Source: Alteromonas sp047556435 | GTDB lineage: Bacteria; Pseudomonadota; Gammaproteobacteria; Enterobacterales; Alteromonadaceae | Assembly: GCF_047556435.1 (NCBI RefSeq) | Contig: NZ_CP180210.1 | Location: 2,356,001 to 2,420,000 of the forward strand | Direction: 5' to 3' | DNA: 64,000 nucleotides | Shown: positions 23,952-33,700 of the stretch, piece by piece | Layout: each line of letters begins with the position of its first letter | How positions within the stretch are numbered: the stretch's first letter is position 1 | Made by a program: the position numbers and the translations under genes | Notes under the pieces: model-generated | What the model saw: the letters and a program-made list of their open reading frames with translations, nothing else | What the model was told of the DNA's origin: nothing | The model's database searches: none

Positions 23952-25627
23952 CAGTTTTCCTCCTTATTTACCATGGGCAGGTCCAGGTTATGTTTTTTGG
24001 CACAATCAATGGCGAGCTGGTAGCCCGCGTCTGCATGACGCATTACGCCGGTGGCCGGATCGTTATGTAATACTCTGGCAATTCGTTTGTCAGCCTCTTC
24101 GCTACCATCACACACAATGACAACGCCAGAATGCTGACTAAATCCCATGCCTACACCGCCACCGTGATGCAGTGACACCCAGGTTGCGCCGCCAGCGGTA
24201 TTGAGCATCGCGTTTAACAATGGCCAGTCTGATACGGCATCAGACCCGTCCATCATCGCTTCAGTTTCGCGGTTAGGCGATGCCACTGAACCGGAATCCA
24301 GGTGATCCCGGCCTATCACCACAGGTGCGCTTAACTCGCCATTTCTGACCATCTCGTTAAAGGCCAGCCCCAGCTTTTGTCGCTCACCCAGGCCAACCCA
24401 GCAAATGCGTGCGGGTAAGCCCTGAAATGAAATGCGTTCGCGGGCCATATCAAGCCAGTTGTGCAGATGCGGATTATCAGGGATAAGCGATTTTACTTTT
24501 TCATCAGTTTTATAGATATCCTGCGGATCGCCAGATAAGGCCGCCCAGCGAAAAGGCCCGATCCCCTGACAAAACAGCGGACGAATATAGGCAGGTACAA
24601 AGCCGGGAAAATCAAAGGCATTGTTAATGCCCTCCTCAAGTGCCATCTGGCGAATGTTGTTGCCATAATCGAGTGTAGCAGCCCCTTTTTGCTGAAATCC
24701 CAGCATGGCAGAAACCTGCAGCGCCATAGAGGCTTTAGCAGCCCTGACCACGCCCGCCTCATCACTTTCACGCATGGATTTCGCCTGTGCCAGAGTCCAG
24801 CCTTTGGGCAGATAGCCATTTAGCGGATCATGGGCACTGGTTTGGTCTGTCACCACATCGGGAATGACGCCTTGCGCCAGCATCTCCGGAAACACCTCAG
24901 CGGCATTGCCCAGCAGCCCGACGGATACCGGTTTGCCCGCTTTTTCGGCCTCTTTAATCATCGCCAAAGCTTCATCAATAGACGTGGCCTTTTTGTCTAC
25001 GTAGCCGGTACGCAGACGAAAATCGATACGGGACTCATCGACTTCCACTGCAATCATCGAAAACCCCGCCATTGTCGCTGCCAGCGGCTGCGCACCGCCC
25101 ATGCCGCCCAAGCCACCGGTCAGGATCCAGCGCCCTTCTGCCTTTCCATCGAAATGGGCTTTGGCCACGCTGACGAAGGTTTCATAGGTGCCCTGTACGA
25201 TCCCCTGTGAACCAATATAGATCCATGAGCCAGCCGTCATCTGGCCATACATCATTAATCCTTTGCGGTCGAGCTCATTGAAATGTTCCCAGTTGGCCCA
25301 ATGCGGCACCAGATTGGAGTTGGCAATAAGAACGCGGGGCGCATTTTCGTGGGTCGGGAATATGCCGACAGGCTTTCCTGACTGGACAAGTAGCGTTTCA
25401 TCATCGCGCAGGCGCTTAAGCGCCTCAACGATAGCGTCGTACGCATCCCAGTCACGGGCGGCACGGCCAATTCCACCATAAACCACCAGCGACTCCGGAT
25501 GTTCAGCCACTTCCGGATCCAGGTTATTCATTAACATTCTCAGCGGGGCTTCAGTAAGCCAGCTTTTCGCGTTTAACTTGCTTCCCCGCGGTGCGCTGAT
25601 GCGACGGGTGTCATCATGTCTGTTCAA
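23951..25627 (-). CDS. hutU: Urocanate hydratase
   Basis: A 558-residue cytosolic enzyme that converts urocanate to 4-imidazolone-5-propionate using tightly bound NAD. The family is unmistakable: VVYGGIGRAARDW, GQMTAGSWIYIGSQGIVQGTY, GGLGGMGGAQPLA with the nucleotide-binding glycines, DQTSAHDPLNGY, and HHGGGVGMGFSQHSG near the end. The start MNRHDDTRRISAPRGS fits known homologues and has a ribosome-binding site (AGGAGAAAC). It sits between hutC (12 bp upstream) and hutH (overlapping). Confidence 0.97.
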   Translation of the reverse strand: MNRHDDTRRISAPRGSKLNAKSWLTEAPLRMLMNNLDPEVAEHPESLVVYGGIGRAARDWDAYDAIVEALKRLRDDETLLVQSGKPVGIFPTHENAPRVLIANSNLVPHWANWEHFNELDRKGLMMYGQMTAGSWIYIGSQGIVQGTYETFVSVAKAHFDGKAEGRWILTGGLGGMGGAQPLAATMAGFSMIAVEVDESRIDFRLRTGYVDKKATSIDEALAMIKEAEKAGKPVSVGLLGNAAEVFPEMLAQGVIPDVVTDQTSAHDPLNGYLPKGWTLAQAKSMRESDEAGVVRAAKASMALQVSAMLGFQQKGAATLDYGNNIRQMALEEGINNAFDFPGFVPAYIRPLFCQGIGPFRWAALSGDPQDIYKTDEKVKSLIPDNPHLHNWLDMARERISFQGLPARICWVGLGERQKLGLAFNEMVRNGELSAPVVIGRDHLDSGSVASPNRETEAMMDGSDAVSDWPLLNAMLNTAGGATWVSLHHGGGVGMGFSQHSGVVIVCDGSEEADKRIARVLHNDPATGVMRHADAGYQLAIDCAKKHNLDLPMVNKEEN

Positions 25628-25639
25628 AACAGTTTCTCC

Positions 25640-26350
25640 TTATTGAGTTTGGGTAAAATCCAGATGTCCACCCAAACGGTATCGTTCTCCGGGGTGCGTG
25701 AGCGTAGCCACGCTTACAATGCCCCGGGCGCTGTAGGTTCGCCGGTTAATTTGCAGGCAGGGAGAGGACGGCGGGATCTGAAGCTTTTCTGCCGTGTCAG
25801 TATCAGGTAGCACGGCCGATACCACGTGGTCGGCCTCAGTCAATGGGGCAACCTGATTTAGATAGTAATTGGGTGTCATAGTGGTGAAGTCCTGCTTCAG
25901 GTAATCCGGCGCCCAATGCGGATTTACCCACCGGCTCTCCAGTTGCACTGGCAACGTGTTTTCGTAATGAATAAGAGAGGAAAAATACACCGGGCTGGCC
26001 TGCCTGACTCCCAGCCAGCGACTTTCAGATGACGTCGCTACCCGTTGTTCCTTGATAACTATGCGACATTTATAGTCATGCCCGCGGGCGAGAATTTCGT
26101 CTTTAATGCCTTTGATTGTCAGCATCGAACTCATTGGCCGACTGTCGGCAACAAACGTTCCTACACCCTGCGTTCTTGCGAGGATCCCTTCAGCGACCAG
26201 TTCAGACAATGCGCGACGTGCAGTCATGCGGCTCACTTCAAAGCGCAGTGCCAATTGATTTTCCGACTCCACCTGATCCCCGGGGGCCAGACGTCCGTGC
26301 TCAATATCGTCAACCAACGCAGATTTAATGGCGATAAAACGGGGTTGCAT
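25640..26350 (-). CDS. hutC: Histidine utilization repressor, GntR/HutC family
   Basis: A 236-residue regulator. The N-terminal winged helix-turn-helix (residues 1-70) carries ALRFEVSRMTARRALSELVAEGIL and the wing QGVGTFVA. The C-terminal UTRA domain (about 90-230) binds the inducer, in known systems urocanate. HutC represses the hut genes until urocanate accumulates. It is transcribed divergently from hutI, and the palindrome at 26395-26410 in the shared promoter region is its likely operator, so it probably also controls its own operon with hutU and hutH. Confidence 0.93.
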   Translation of the reverse strand: MQPRFIAIKSALVDDIEHGRLAPGDQVESENQLALRFEVSRMTARRALSELVAEGILARTQGVGTFVADSRPMSSMLTIKGIKDEILARGHDYKCRIVIKEQRVATSSESRWLGVRQASPVYFSSLIHYENTLPVQLESRWVNPHWAPDYLKQDFTTMTPNYYLNQVAPLTEADHVVSAVLPDTDTAEKLQIPPSSPCLQINRRTYSARGIVSVATLTHPGERYRLGGHLDFTQTQ

Positions 26351-26394
26351 ATGTCAGCTCCCAGTGATGAATTGGCAACACTGTACCTTTAACA

Positions 26395-26410
26395 ACTTGT
26401 ATATACAAGT
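26395..26410. promoter_or_regulatory. HutC-type operator
   Basis: ACTTGTATATACAAGT is a perfect 16-bp palindrome containing the TGTA-N2-TACA core known for HutC operators. It sits 45 bp from both the hutC ATG and the hutI ATG, so one site can control both arms. Confidence 0.85.
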
Positions 26411-26455
26411 ATAGCCAAGTAGACTAAAAACACATAAGCGAACCCGGAGGGATCG

Positions 26456-27661
26456 ATGAATAATCTGCTAATCCGTAATGCCCGGATTGCCTCAATGCAA
26501 AGAGGCAGCAAAAGCCCATTTGGCTTGCTCGAAGATACCGATATCAGAGTGGCTGACGGTATCATTCAGGAAATTGGAAGCGATCTTCGTGCAAAGCCAA
26601 ACGACACCGTGCTTGAAGCCAATGGCCACTGGTGCCTTCCGGGGTTCGTAGATTGTCACACCCACCTGGTTTATGGCGGCGATCGTTCTGAAGAATTCAG
26701 ACAGCGTCTTGATGGCGTCAGCTACGAAGAAATCAGCCGTCAGGGAGGAGGAATCAAAAGCACTGTCCGCGCTACCAGAAGCACGTCAGCAAAGGCCTTA
26801 ACGATACAAACCTTACGACGCGCCAGGCGCTTACTAGAGGAAGGCGTTACTACGCTGGAAATTAAATCCGGGTACGGGCTGGATGAAGACACAGAGCTGA
26901 AAATGCTTGAGGTTGCCGATGTCGTTGCAGATACGCTTGATATCAGCGTGATAAAAACATTCCTGGGGGCGCATTCAATGCCACCGGATGCCGGCATGAA
27001 TGCCGACGAGTATATTGATTTTGTTTGCCAGGTGATGATACCGAAAGTGGCAAAAGAAAAGCGTGCAGATGCGGTTGATGTGTTTTGCGAAACCGTTGGT
27101 TTTTCTCTGGAACAGACCCGCCGTGTTTTTGAGGCCGCGCGAGATGCCGGGCTGCCAGTAAAAGGTCATGTTGAACAATTAAGTGACAGCAAAGGCGCTG
27201 TGCTTGCCTGCGAATTTAATGCCCTCTCTGTTGAGCATATCGAATACCTGCAGGAGAGCGACGTCGCCACGCTAGCAACAGCCGGCACTGTCGCGGTACT
27301 TCTACCGGGAGCCTATTATTACTTAAAAGAAACGCAAAAGCCGCCCGTTAAGGCATTGCGTGAAGCCGGCGTAGATATGGCAGTTGCCACTGACATGAAT
27401 CCAGGTACCTCGCCCATAGCCTCACTACTGACCTGCGCGAATATGGCTAGTCTGTTTTTTGGGCTCACTGTTGAAGAAGCACTTAAAGGCATTACCGTTA
27501 ATGGTGCCAGAGCGTTAGGTCTTGAAGATCGTGGTGAAATTGCCCCCGGCAAACGTGCCGACCTTACCCTGTGGGATATGCCCTCCCCGGCCTCTCTGAT
27601 TTATGAGTTAAATGGTTACCGCCCCCATACCGTCATTGCCGGAGGTAAGCATGTCGCATAG
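26456..27661 (+). CDS. hutI: Imidazolonepropionase
   Basis: A 401-residue amidohydrolase-superfamily enzyme that opens 4-imidazolone-5-propionate to N-formimidoyl-L-glutamate, the third step of histidine catabolism. Metal-binding motif GFVDCHTHLVYGGDR is near residue 70, with GHVEQLSDSKGA and ATDMNPGTSP further on, all typical. A strong CGGAGGGATCG ribosome-binding site precedes the ATG. The last 11 bp overlap hutG. Confidence 0.97.
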   Translation: MNNLLIRNARIASMQRGSKSPFGLLEDTDIRVADGIIQEIGSDLRAKPNDTVLEANGHWCLPGFVDCHTHLVYGGDRSEEFRQRLDGVSYEEISRQGGGIKSTVRATRSTSAKALTIQTLRRARRLLEEGVTTLEIKSGYGLDEDTELKMLEVADVVADTLDISVIKTFLGAHSMPPDAGMNADEYIDFVCQVMIPKVAKEKRADAVDVFCETVGFSLEQTRRVFEAARDAGLPVKGHVEQLSDSKGAVLACEFNALSVEHIEYLQESDVATLATAGTVAVLLPGAYYYLKETQKPPVKALREAGVDMAVATDMNPGTSPIASLLTCANMASLFFGLTVEEALKGITVNGARALGLEDRGEIAPGKRADLTLWDMPSPASLIYELNGYRPHTVIAGGKHVA

Positions 27662-28610
27662 CGCTCTATGGACCGGCAGAACCGACTCTGAGGACGGTAC
27701 CGCGGGCTTTCGCTGGCATCAGGTTGTCCGCCCATCCAGTGCGGTGCACGACATCAGTAAAGGCGATACCGTTATACTCGGGTATCCTAACGACAGTGGT
27801 GTTCTGGCCAACAAAGGTCGGGTGGGTGCTGCAGGCGGCCCCAATGTGCTTCGTCAAGCAATGGCCAACCTGCCCTGGCAGTTAACAGGCCAGCTCTGGG
27901 ACAAAGGCGATAGTGACGTGGCAGACAGCCTGGACGAAACACAAAGTAATTTCGCCTCGCAGGTTTCAGAATTGCTCCAGCGAGGTACCACTGTACTTGG
28001 TTTGGGCGGCGGTCATGATATAGCCTGGGCGAGTTGGCAAGGCCTTCACCATGCAGCCCCTGCTAAGCGAATAGGTATTATCAATCTGGATGCACATCTG
28101 GATCTGCGCTGCTGCACTGAAGTGACATCGTCAGGCACACCTTTCAGACAAATTGCCGAATACAGCATTGCACGGAATATCCCTTTTCACTATTGCTGTT
28201 TAGGCGTCTCAGAAGCTTCAAATACGCAGGCGCTGTTCAGTTATGCCGAAAAGTCCGGCACAACGGTATTGCCGGACTATGCCTTTACCGAAACCGCGGC
28301 GTTGGCAAGTATTTCCCCAATGTTAGGTAACATTGATTCCCTGTACGTGACCATTTGTATGGATGCGTTCCCCGCATCCGCTGCACCAGGGGTCAGCGCG
28401 CCTGCAGCAATCGGTATTGAACCCGCTGCAGTGATCCGTTTTTTCAGGAAACTCAGTGAAGTTGTCAGAGAACACAACATAGACTGGGCACTTAGCGATA
28501 TTGCAGAACTCAATCCGACTTATGATCAGAGTGGCAAGACTGCACGCCTGGCGGCCAGAATGGCATTTGAGCTCACTCTGGCGATGCAAGGCAGCCAACA
28601 TCGTGTATAG
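27651..28610 (+). CDS. hutG: Formimidoylglutamase (arginase family)
   Basis: About 319 residues from the ATG at 27651, chosen because GGAGG precedes it by five bases; a frame start at 27612 lies inside hutI. It hydrolyses N-formimidoyl-L-glutamate to glutamate and formamide. The arginase-fold metal motifs GLGGGHD and NLDAHLDLR are intact. The third motif reads TICMDAFPASAAPGVSAP, so the first Asp of the usual D-x-D ligand pair is Cys. The rest of the motif is canonical for HutG. Together with hutH, hutU and hutI this completes the four-step route to glutamate. Confidence 0.93.
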   Translation: MSHSALWTGRTDSEDGTAGFRWHQVVRPSSAVHDISKGDTVILGYPNDSGVLANKGRVGAAGGPNVLRQAMANLPWQLTGQLWDKGDSDVADSLDETQSNFASQVSELLQRGTTVLGLGGGHDIAWASWQGLHHAAPAKRIGIINLDAHLDLRCCTEVTSSGTPFRQIAEYSIARNIPFHYCCLGVSEASNTQALFSYAEKSGTTVLPDYAFTETAALASISPMLGNIDSLYVTICMDAFPASAAPGVSAPAAIGIEPAAVIRFFRKLSEVVREHNIDWALSDIAELNPTYDQSGKTARLAARMAFELTLAMQGSQHRV

Positions 28611-28620
28611 ATAATCTGGA

Positions 28621-29460
28621 TCAGGCGGCCTTTTGTTTCAAAACGCCCAGAGCGCGACGGGCGGCATTCACGCCGTTTCGATAACCCAGCGCCAACTTAA
28701 CCTTGTCCATCGTCAGCCGCTTTACTTTGAACGCGGCATCAGGGGCAATAACGGTGAGTTTGCAATCCTTTGGCGGGTTGCGCAGAAACGCCAGCGTCTC
28801 GTTGTAAACGTCAGGTCTGCGAACCAATGCCTGCAACAGCATGGGCTGATTACCGTACAGTTTTTCCATTAACCAGCCGGCTTTCACTGTGGGCTTACTG
28901 AAGCCGAGGGGCTGTGACAGGATCACGGTAATATCCCGCGCCCCCATCTCATACGCTTTTCGCACTGGAATTGCATCAGCAACACCACCATCGGTATAGC
29001 GACTATCTCCAATTTTGGGCTGATCACGATAGGCTGTGGGAATTGCACAAGAGGCGACCATCAATTCATCGATGTTAGCGGCTGTCACGCGAGGGTATTC
29101 GCATTCACCAGTATCCACATTGGTAACGCCTACATACAACGGAATGTCACTTTTTGGCGACGCACAACATTGGGGAAGCGATTCCTTACATTGGTGCCAC
29201 AGCCAGTGAACATCGGTCATGTGCCCGCCCTTAATAAACCGCAGCGGACTGAAAAATTCTTTTTTGGTTGCGTAATCTGTGATGATTGTTTTACTTAAAC
29301 CCGGTGTTCGCGTTACGTAAGTAGACAGGTTAGTTGCGCCTGCTGACACACCGATGGCAAAATCAAAGTCATAATGTTTTTTCGCCATAAACGTATCCAG
29401 TACGCCCGCAGCGAAAATACCGCGCATGGCGCCACCTTCTACAACCAGTGCTTTTTTCAT
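28621..29460 (-). CDS. Patatin-like phospholipase
   Basis: About 279 residues from the ATG at 29460, which has an AAGGAGAG ribosome-binding site; a further in-frame ATG lies seven codons upstream without one. The patatin fold has the oxyanion-hole motif EGGAMRG (8-14), the nucleophile elbow GVSAG with Ser39, and the DGG dyad with Asp157. No signal peptide, so cytosolic; this subgroup resembles the E. coli YjjU family. It should hydrolyse an acyl ester of a lipid; the substrate is unknown. It is convergent with hutG, ten bases apart, and has no visible operon partner. The 337-bp stretch upstream (29461-29797) holds no gene. Confidence 0.85.
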   Translation of the reverse strand: MKKALVVEGGAMRGIFAAGVLDTFMAKKHYDFDFAIGVSAGATNLSTYVTRTPGLSKTIITDYATKKEFFSPLRFIKGGHMTDVHWLWHQCKESLPQCCASPKSDIPLYVGVTNVDTGECEYPRVTAANIDELMVASCAIPTAYRDQPKIGDSRYTDGGVADAIPVRKAYEMGARDITVILSQPLGFSKPTVKAGWLMEKLYGNQPMLLQALVRRPDVYNETLAFLRNPPKDCKLTVIAPDAAFKVKRLTMDKVKLALGYRNGVNAARRALGVLKQKAA

Positions 29461-29751
29461 GACATCTCTCCTTCTGGCCATGTACTTTTTACTTATCGTA
29501 AAACCCCAGTTAAGGGCTTATGCAACGCTGTTTACAATCTGTGCGCCCTACAACCACGCGACTCTGTGCAATTAACCGCTAATTGCTCAGTGGCAGCGCG
29601 ACAGGCAGTATGTTGTCTATTGCAAAAACGTTGCAAAATCTGGTCCAACCAGACTCAGTAATGATTGCGGAATTGATTGAATAGCGATAGTGATTTTTTT
29701 CGATTAGTAACATCGGCTTTTTTATATAGAAAAGGCAATGACATCGGGCAA

Positions 29752-29780
29752 AAAAAAGCCGCTTACAAAGCGGCTTTTTA
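29752..29780. terminator. Bidirectional rho-independent terminator
   Basis: AAAAAGCCGCTT / AAGCGGCTTTTT with a 3-nt loop, flanked by A- and T-runs, 18 bp beyond the pullulanase stop at 29798. It ends the TonB receptor - pullulanase operon on the minus strand. Confidence 0.88.
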
Positions 29781-29797
29781 AGAGTAATGATGAACGC

Positions 29798-30793
29798 TTA
29801 TTTTTCCGTCACTGTCAGAGTCGGGCTTCCACCATCAGGTCCTTCAACCTTGAACTCATAGGTACCCGCAGGGACATCTATCAGCAGGTTGTTGTTGCTG
29901 CTGGTGATTGCTTTCGGGCTATCTGGCGTAACCGCATTACTTGTTTCACCATCCGGGTTACCCAGGTTCACCGTCGACCAGTCCTCGGAAGCAACCTTAA
30001 ACTCTGTAGCCCCGGCACTCAGATCAATGTCTACGGTATAAACACCGGCGCCCTGGTACATGAACGGGTTATCAATCCCCCATCCATTCATACCGCCGCG
30101 AAGGAATACCGGCGTATTACCCCAGAACTCTTCTTTAAACACACGCAGTTTTGGCTCTTCTACCGAGGTTACGTCAAAAATGAATACATAGGGCTCTTCA
30201 CTTTCGATGTCAATCACCAGGTTGTTGTCACTAGGTGCCAGGAACGTGTCCTCACCCAGTATCACCACTCTGTCTGCGTCATCAGCAGAGAATGCACCTA
30301 AGTTCACTGTCGACCAGTCGTCGGTAGCAACTTTGAACTCATAGCTTCCTATTGCTAAGTCAATTGGCGCGGAATAAATGCGTCCGCCCTGATGGGTCAG
30401 TTGATTATCTGTGCCCCAGCCATTAAAGCCGCCACGCACAAACACCGGCGTTTCTGCATATAGGTCCTCATTTTCCACAGTAAGGACAGGCGCTTCTTTA
30501 TCAGAGGCATCCACGGTGAATAGATACGTCGCATCTGCAGCCGGAGTAAATATCAGGTTGTTGTTGCTAACAGCCAGCACTTTCTCTTCTTGAGCAATAA
30601 CGTCCTGCGGGTCGCCATCACGCGCACCGAAATTCACCCCTGAAGGATCGCCCCAGTCTTCTGCTGCCACTTTAAATTCATAAGTAGTATCCGCAGTGAG
30701 TGCTACCGCGACCTGATACACACCACCACCGGCGTATTCAAACGCATCGCTGGTACCCCAGTCGTTCATTCCACCACGCAGATACACCACCGT
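29798..30793 (-). repeat. Three tandem coding repeats (putative starch-binding domains)
   Basis: The pullulanase C-terminus consists of three related units encoded at 30793-30452, 30451-30116 and 30115-29798 (114, 112 and 105 residues). Each starts V-x-x-R-G-G-(M/F)-N-x-W-G, continues with YEFKVA-x-(E/D)-DW and a conserved NNNL or DNNL, and ends in a beta strand. Units 2 and 3 are closest (shared DWSTVNLG). The pattern suggests beta-sandwich carbohydrate-binding modules like those of Sus-type starch proteins; binding is inferred. Confidence 0.75.
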
Positions 30794-33700
30794 ATCGCCG
30801 TAAGGTACAACATCCGGTGCCCCTGCCGTTGCCAGTGCTGACAAGCCGTACCCCTGTGCGCCCATTTGTGGCTTCACAAACACTGCCATGGTTAGCGCTG
30901 GCACCGTAAAGGTACCGTTGCCTTCATCATCGCCAGTGCCCTCGGTGAAAAAAGCGCCACGAACGGTCGGATCTACCGAGTTCATATGGGTCATATGAAG
31001 CTCAAACCCTGTTGCGGTGTTCACCATGATAGACTTTTCTTCATAGCCGGTGTTTACCACCACCACGATAGCGTCATTCATCGGGTCCAAATCAGCCAGC
31101 ATCAGATCGGAATCAGGCGTGATACCGTCATCGATAGACATGGCAATCAGGCCTTGCTGCTGACGACGCCCCAGGTTATGGAAGCCAACACGGTCAATAA
31201 TCGCCTGGCCGGTGGTCAGTCTGAACAGCGGGCTTTCCATACGAATGCTCAGGTATTCGTTGAAGACGTTTGACGCAAACTCAATGTCTGACATGGAAGC
31301 AGCACGCTCTGGCGAATAAATGAATTCACCCATTTCCTCCCAGCGCGCTTCATTGTCTTGTGCCGGCGGCAGACCTACGTTCCAGTTGTTGGTCTGGTAC
31401 GTAAAGTCTACGTAGTTAAACCAGTCGCCTGAATCATAGCTGTTACGGTCCATCGACTTCGAACGCAACATATCACCGCCCATTTGCAGGAAAGGAATAC
31501 CCTGCGACATCAGCGGCAGGCCAATACCAATGTTCTGTGCTCGAACACGTTCCGCCAGCGTCAGATCCATGGGTAAGGTGTAGTTAAACTGATCCCACAA
31601 CGTTTCATTATCGTGTTTTGACACATAGTTGATAATGTCAGCCGGATCAGTGGCATAGCCACCTAAATTGCTGCCCGCGCTGTCAACGTCGCCGGATGTG
31701 TTCAGAATGTAGTTACTTAGCGTACCGGCCATTCCGATTTTCAGACGATCCTGGTCGCTTAACGCGGCATCACTATCCGGGTTGAATATATTGCCCTGGC
31801 GGATAGCTTCGCGAATACGGTCGTTATAAGTCCCAATTTCGGTTCCGGCCATATTCAACTGATTGGCCTGCTCATAACCACGGTCGATTTTCGTCCAGCC
31901 TTCGCCGTAGAAATAGTTGTCCGGGTCGATAGCCTGCACGGCATCGCGCAGCCGTACCATGGTGTCCACCGTTGCCTGACTCATGATGTCAAAGCGGAAC
32001 GCATCGAACTTATACTGTTCGGTCCACATCAGCAGAGAATCCTGCATGAATTTTTCCATCATGACGTTGCGCGGTTCGGTATCGTCACAGCACGTTTCGC
32101 GCACAATAGCACCAGAGTCAACCTCATAACGGTGGTAGTAACCCGGGACCACTTTATCCAGTACCGATTTCGGGAATACGCCTGAGGCATTAGTGTGGTT
32201 GTATACCACGTCCAGTGCCACACGCAGTCCCATCTCATGCAGTGCCTGGTTCATTGCACGCATTTCGATAATACGCTCAACCCCTTCTGCACTTGAGGCA
32301 TAACTGCCTTCTGGCGCGTTAAAGTGGTGAGGATCATAACCCCAGTTGAAGGTGTCGACGCCACGCAGATCGTTGGTCAGTTGCTGCGCTTTGGCGGCTT
32401 CTGACAATGGATCGTAGCTGTTGTAGACATCAATCAATACTGCGCCACTGCTCTCTTCATCGCACACTGCCGCATCGCGGTTCAGTACGCACAGTTCACC
32501 AACTGTGCTGTAAAGATCGATGGTGTTGGCCGGATCTTCATCAATGGTAGCAATGTCATTTGCAGGCAATACGTGGAAGTAGTTAAGACCCGCATCCACC
32601 AGTTTCTGCAAATGCATCACCGGCGCAGTACCTTCTTCAGTAAACGCCAGGTACTTACCTCGATTGGCTTCAGAGGTTGACATATCACGGGCACTGAAAT
32701 CACGGATGTGACCTTCATAGATAACCGCATCTTCCGGGTTCTCAATGGTTGGCACACTATGGTCTTCCCAGCCTTCCGGTTTCAAATCATCATCATTCAG
32801 GTTCACAAAGCGTGAGAAACGGCCATTAGTAGTCAGTGAAACCGAATATGGGTCGGTCACTCGCAGTGTCTCAATGCTATTGGTTATAGGGTGATACACT
32901 GTTACCTCATAGCGGTACAGAGTACGATCCAGATCCATTGAGCCTTCATAAGACCACACACCGCTGTCTTCATTTAGCGTCATATCGTAAGACGCCGCCA
33001 GCGCTTTGTTATCGTTGTAGGACAATAAGCGAACGTTTTGCGCGGTTGGTGCCCATACTGCAGCGGTAATACCCGTGTCGGTATACACAGCTCCAAGCAT
33101 GGTTTCATCAGCATCAGCTTCGCCTGTGGTATAAACCTGATCGATGGCATTCGCCATCTGGATACCGGTCGCTGCAACCAGCGTGCCTTCTGAATCATAT
33201 CCGCCCAGAACCGCCTGAGTTTTCATGACGGCCTTTGCATCGGCCACTTCCCACTCACCGTACCAGGCAGACATGCCGGATAGATGCGGCGCAATTGCAG
33301 CCTGCTCGTCTGTCAGTTCAGCCATTTCCAGCTCGACAGCAGTGCCGTTCAGACCTTCTTCCAGAGACGTTTCAAGATCGGCCGCAGCGGAATAATGTAG
33401 CTTAACCGTATTCACTCCTTCCGGCGTATCCCAAAGCAGTGTATTGGCATCCAGCCAGTGTGCCGCAAGCCCTTCAATATCTACAGGCTGTGGTCCTAAT
33501 GACATGATCGGATACTCAAAGACTACCGGCTCACCTGACAGCGTAAAATTCATTCGCGTGTAGGTTTCATCGTCCTGAATCAGCGAGCCTTTAAAGTTCG
33601 CACCACCCAGCTCTTTACCGGAATCTTCGGTGCCAATATGAATGATGAAGTTGTGACAGCTATCATAGTTGTCTTTCAGCTCTAACACCCAGTACGCACC

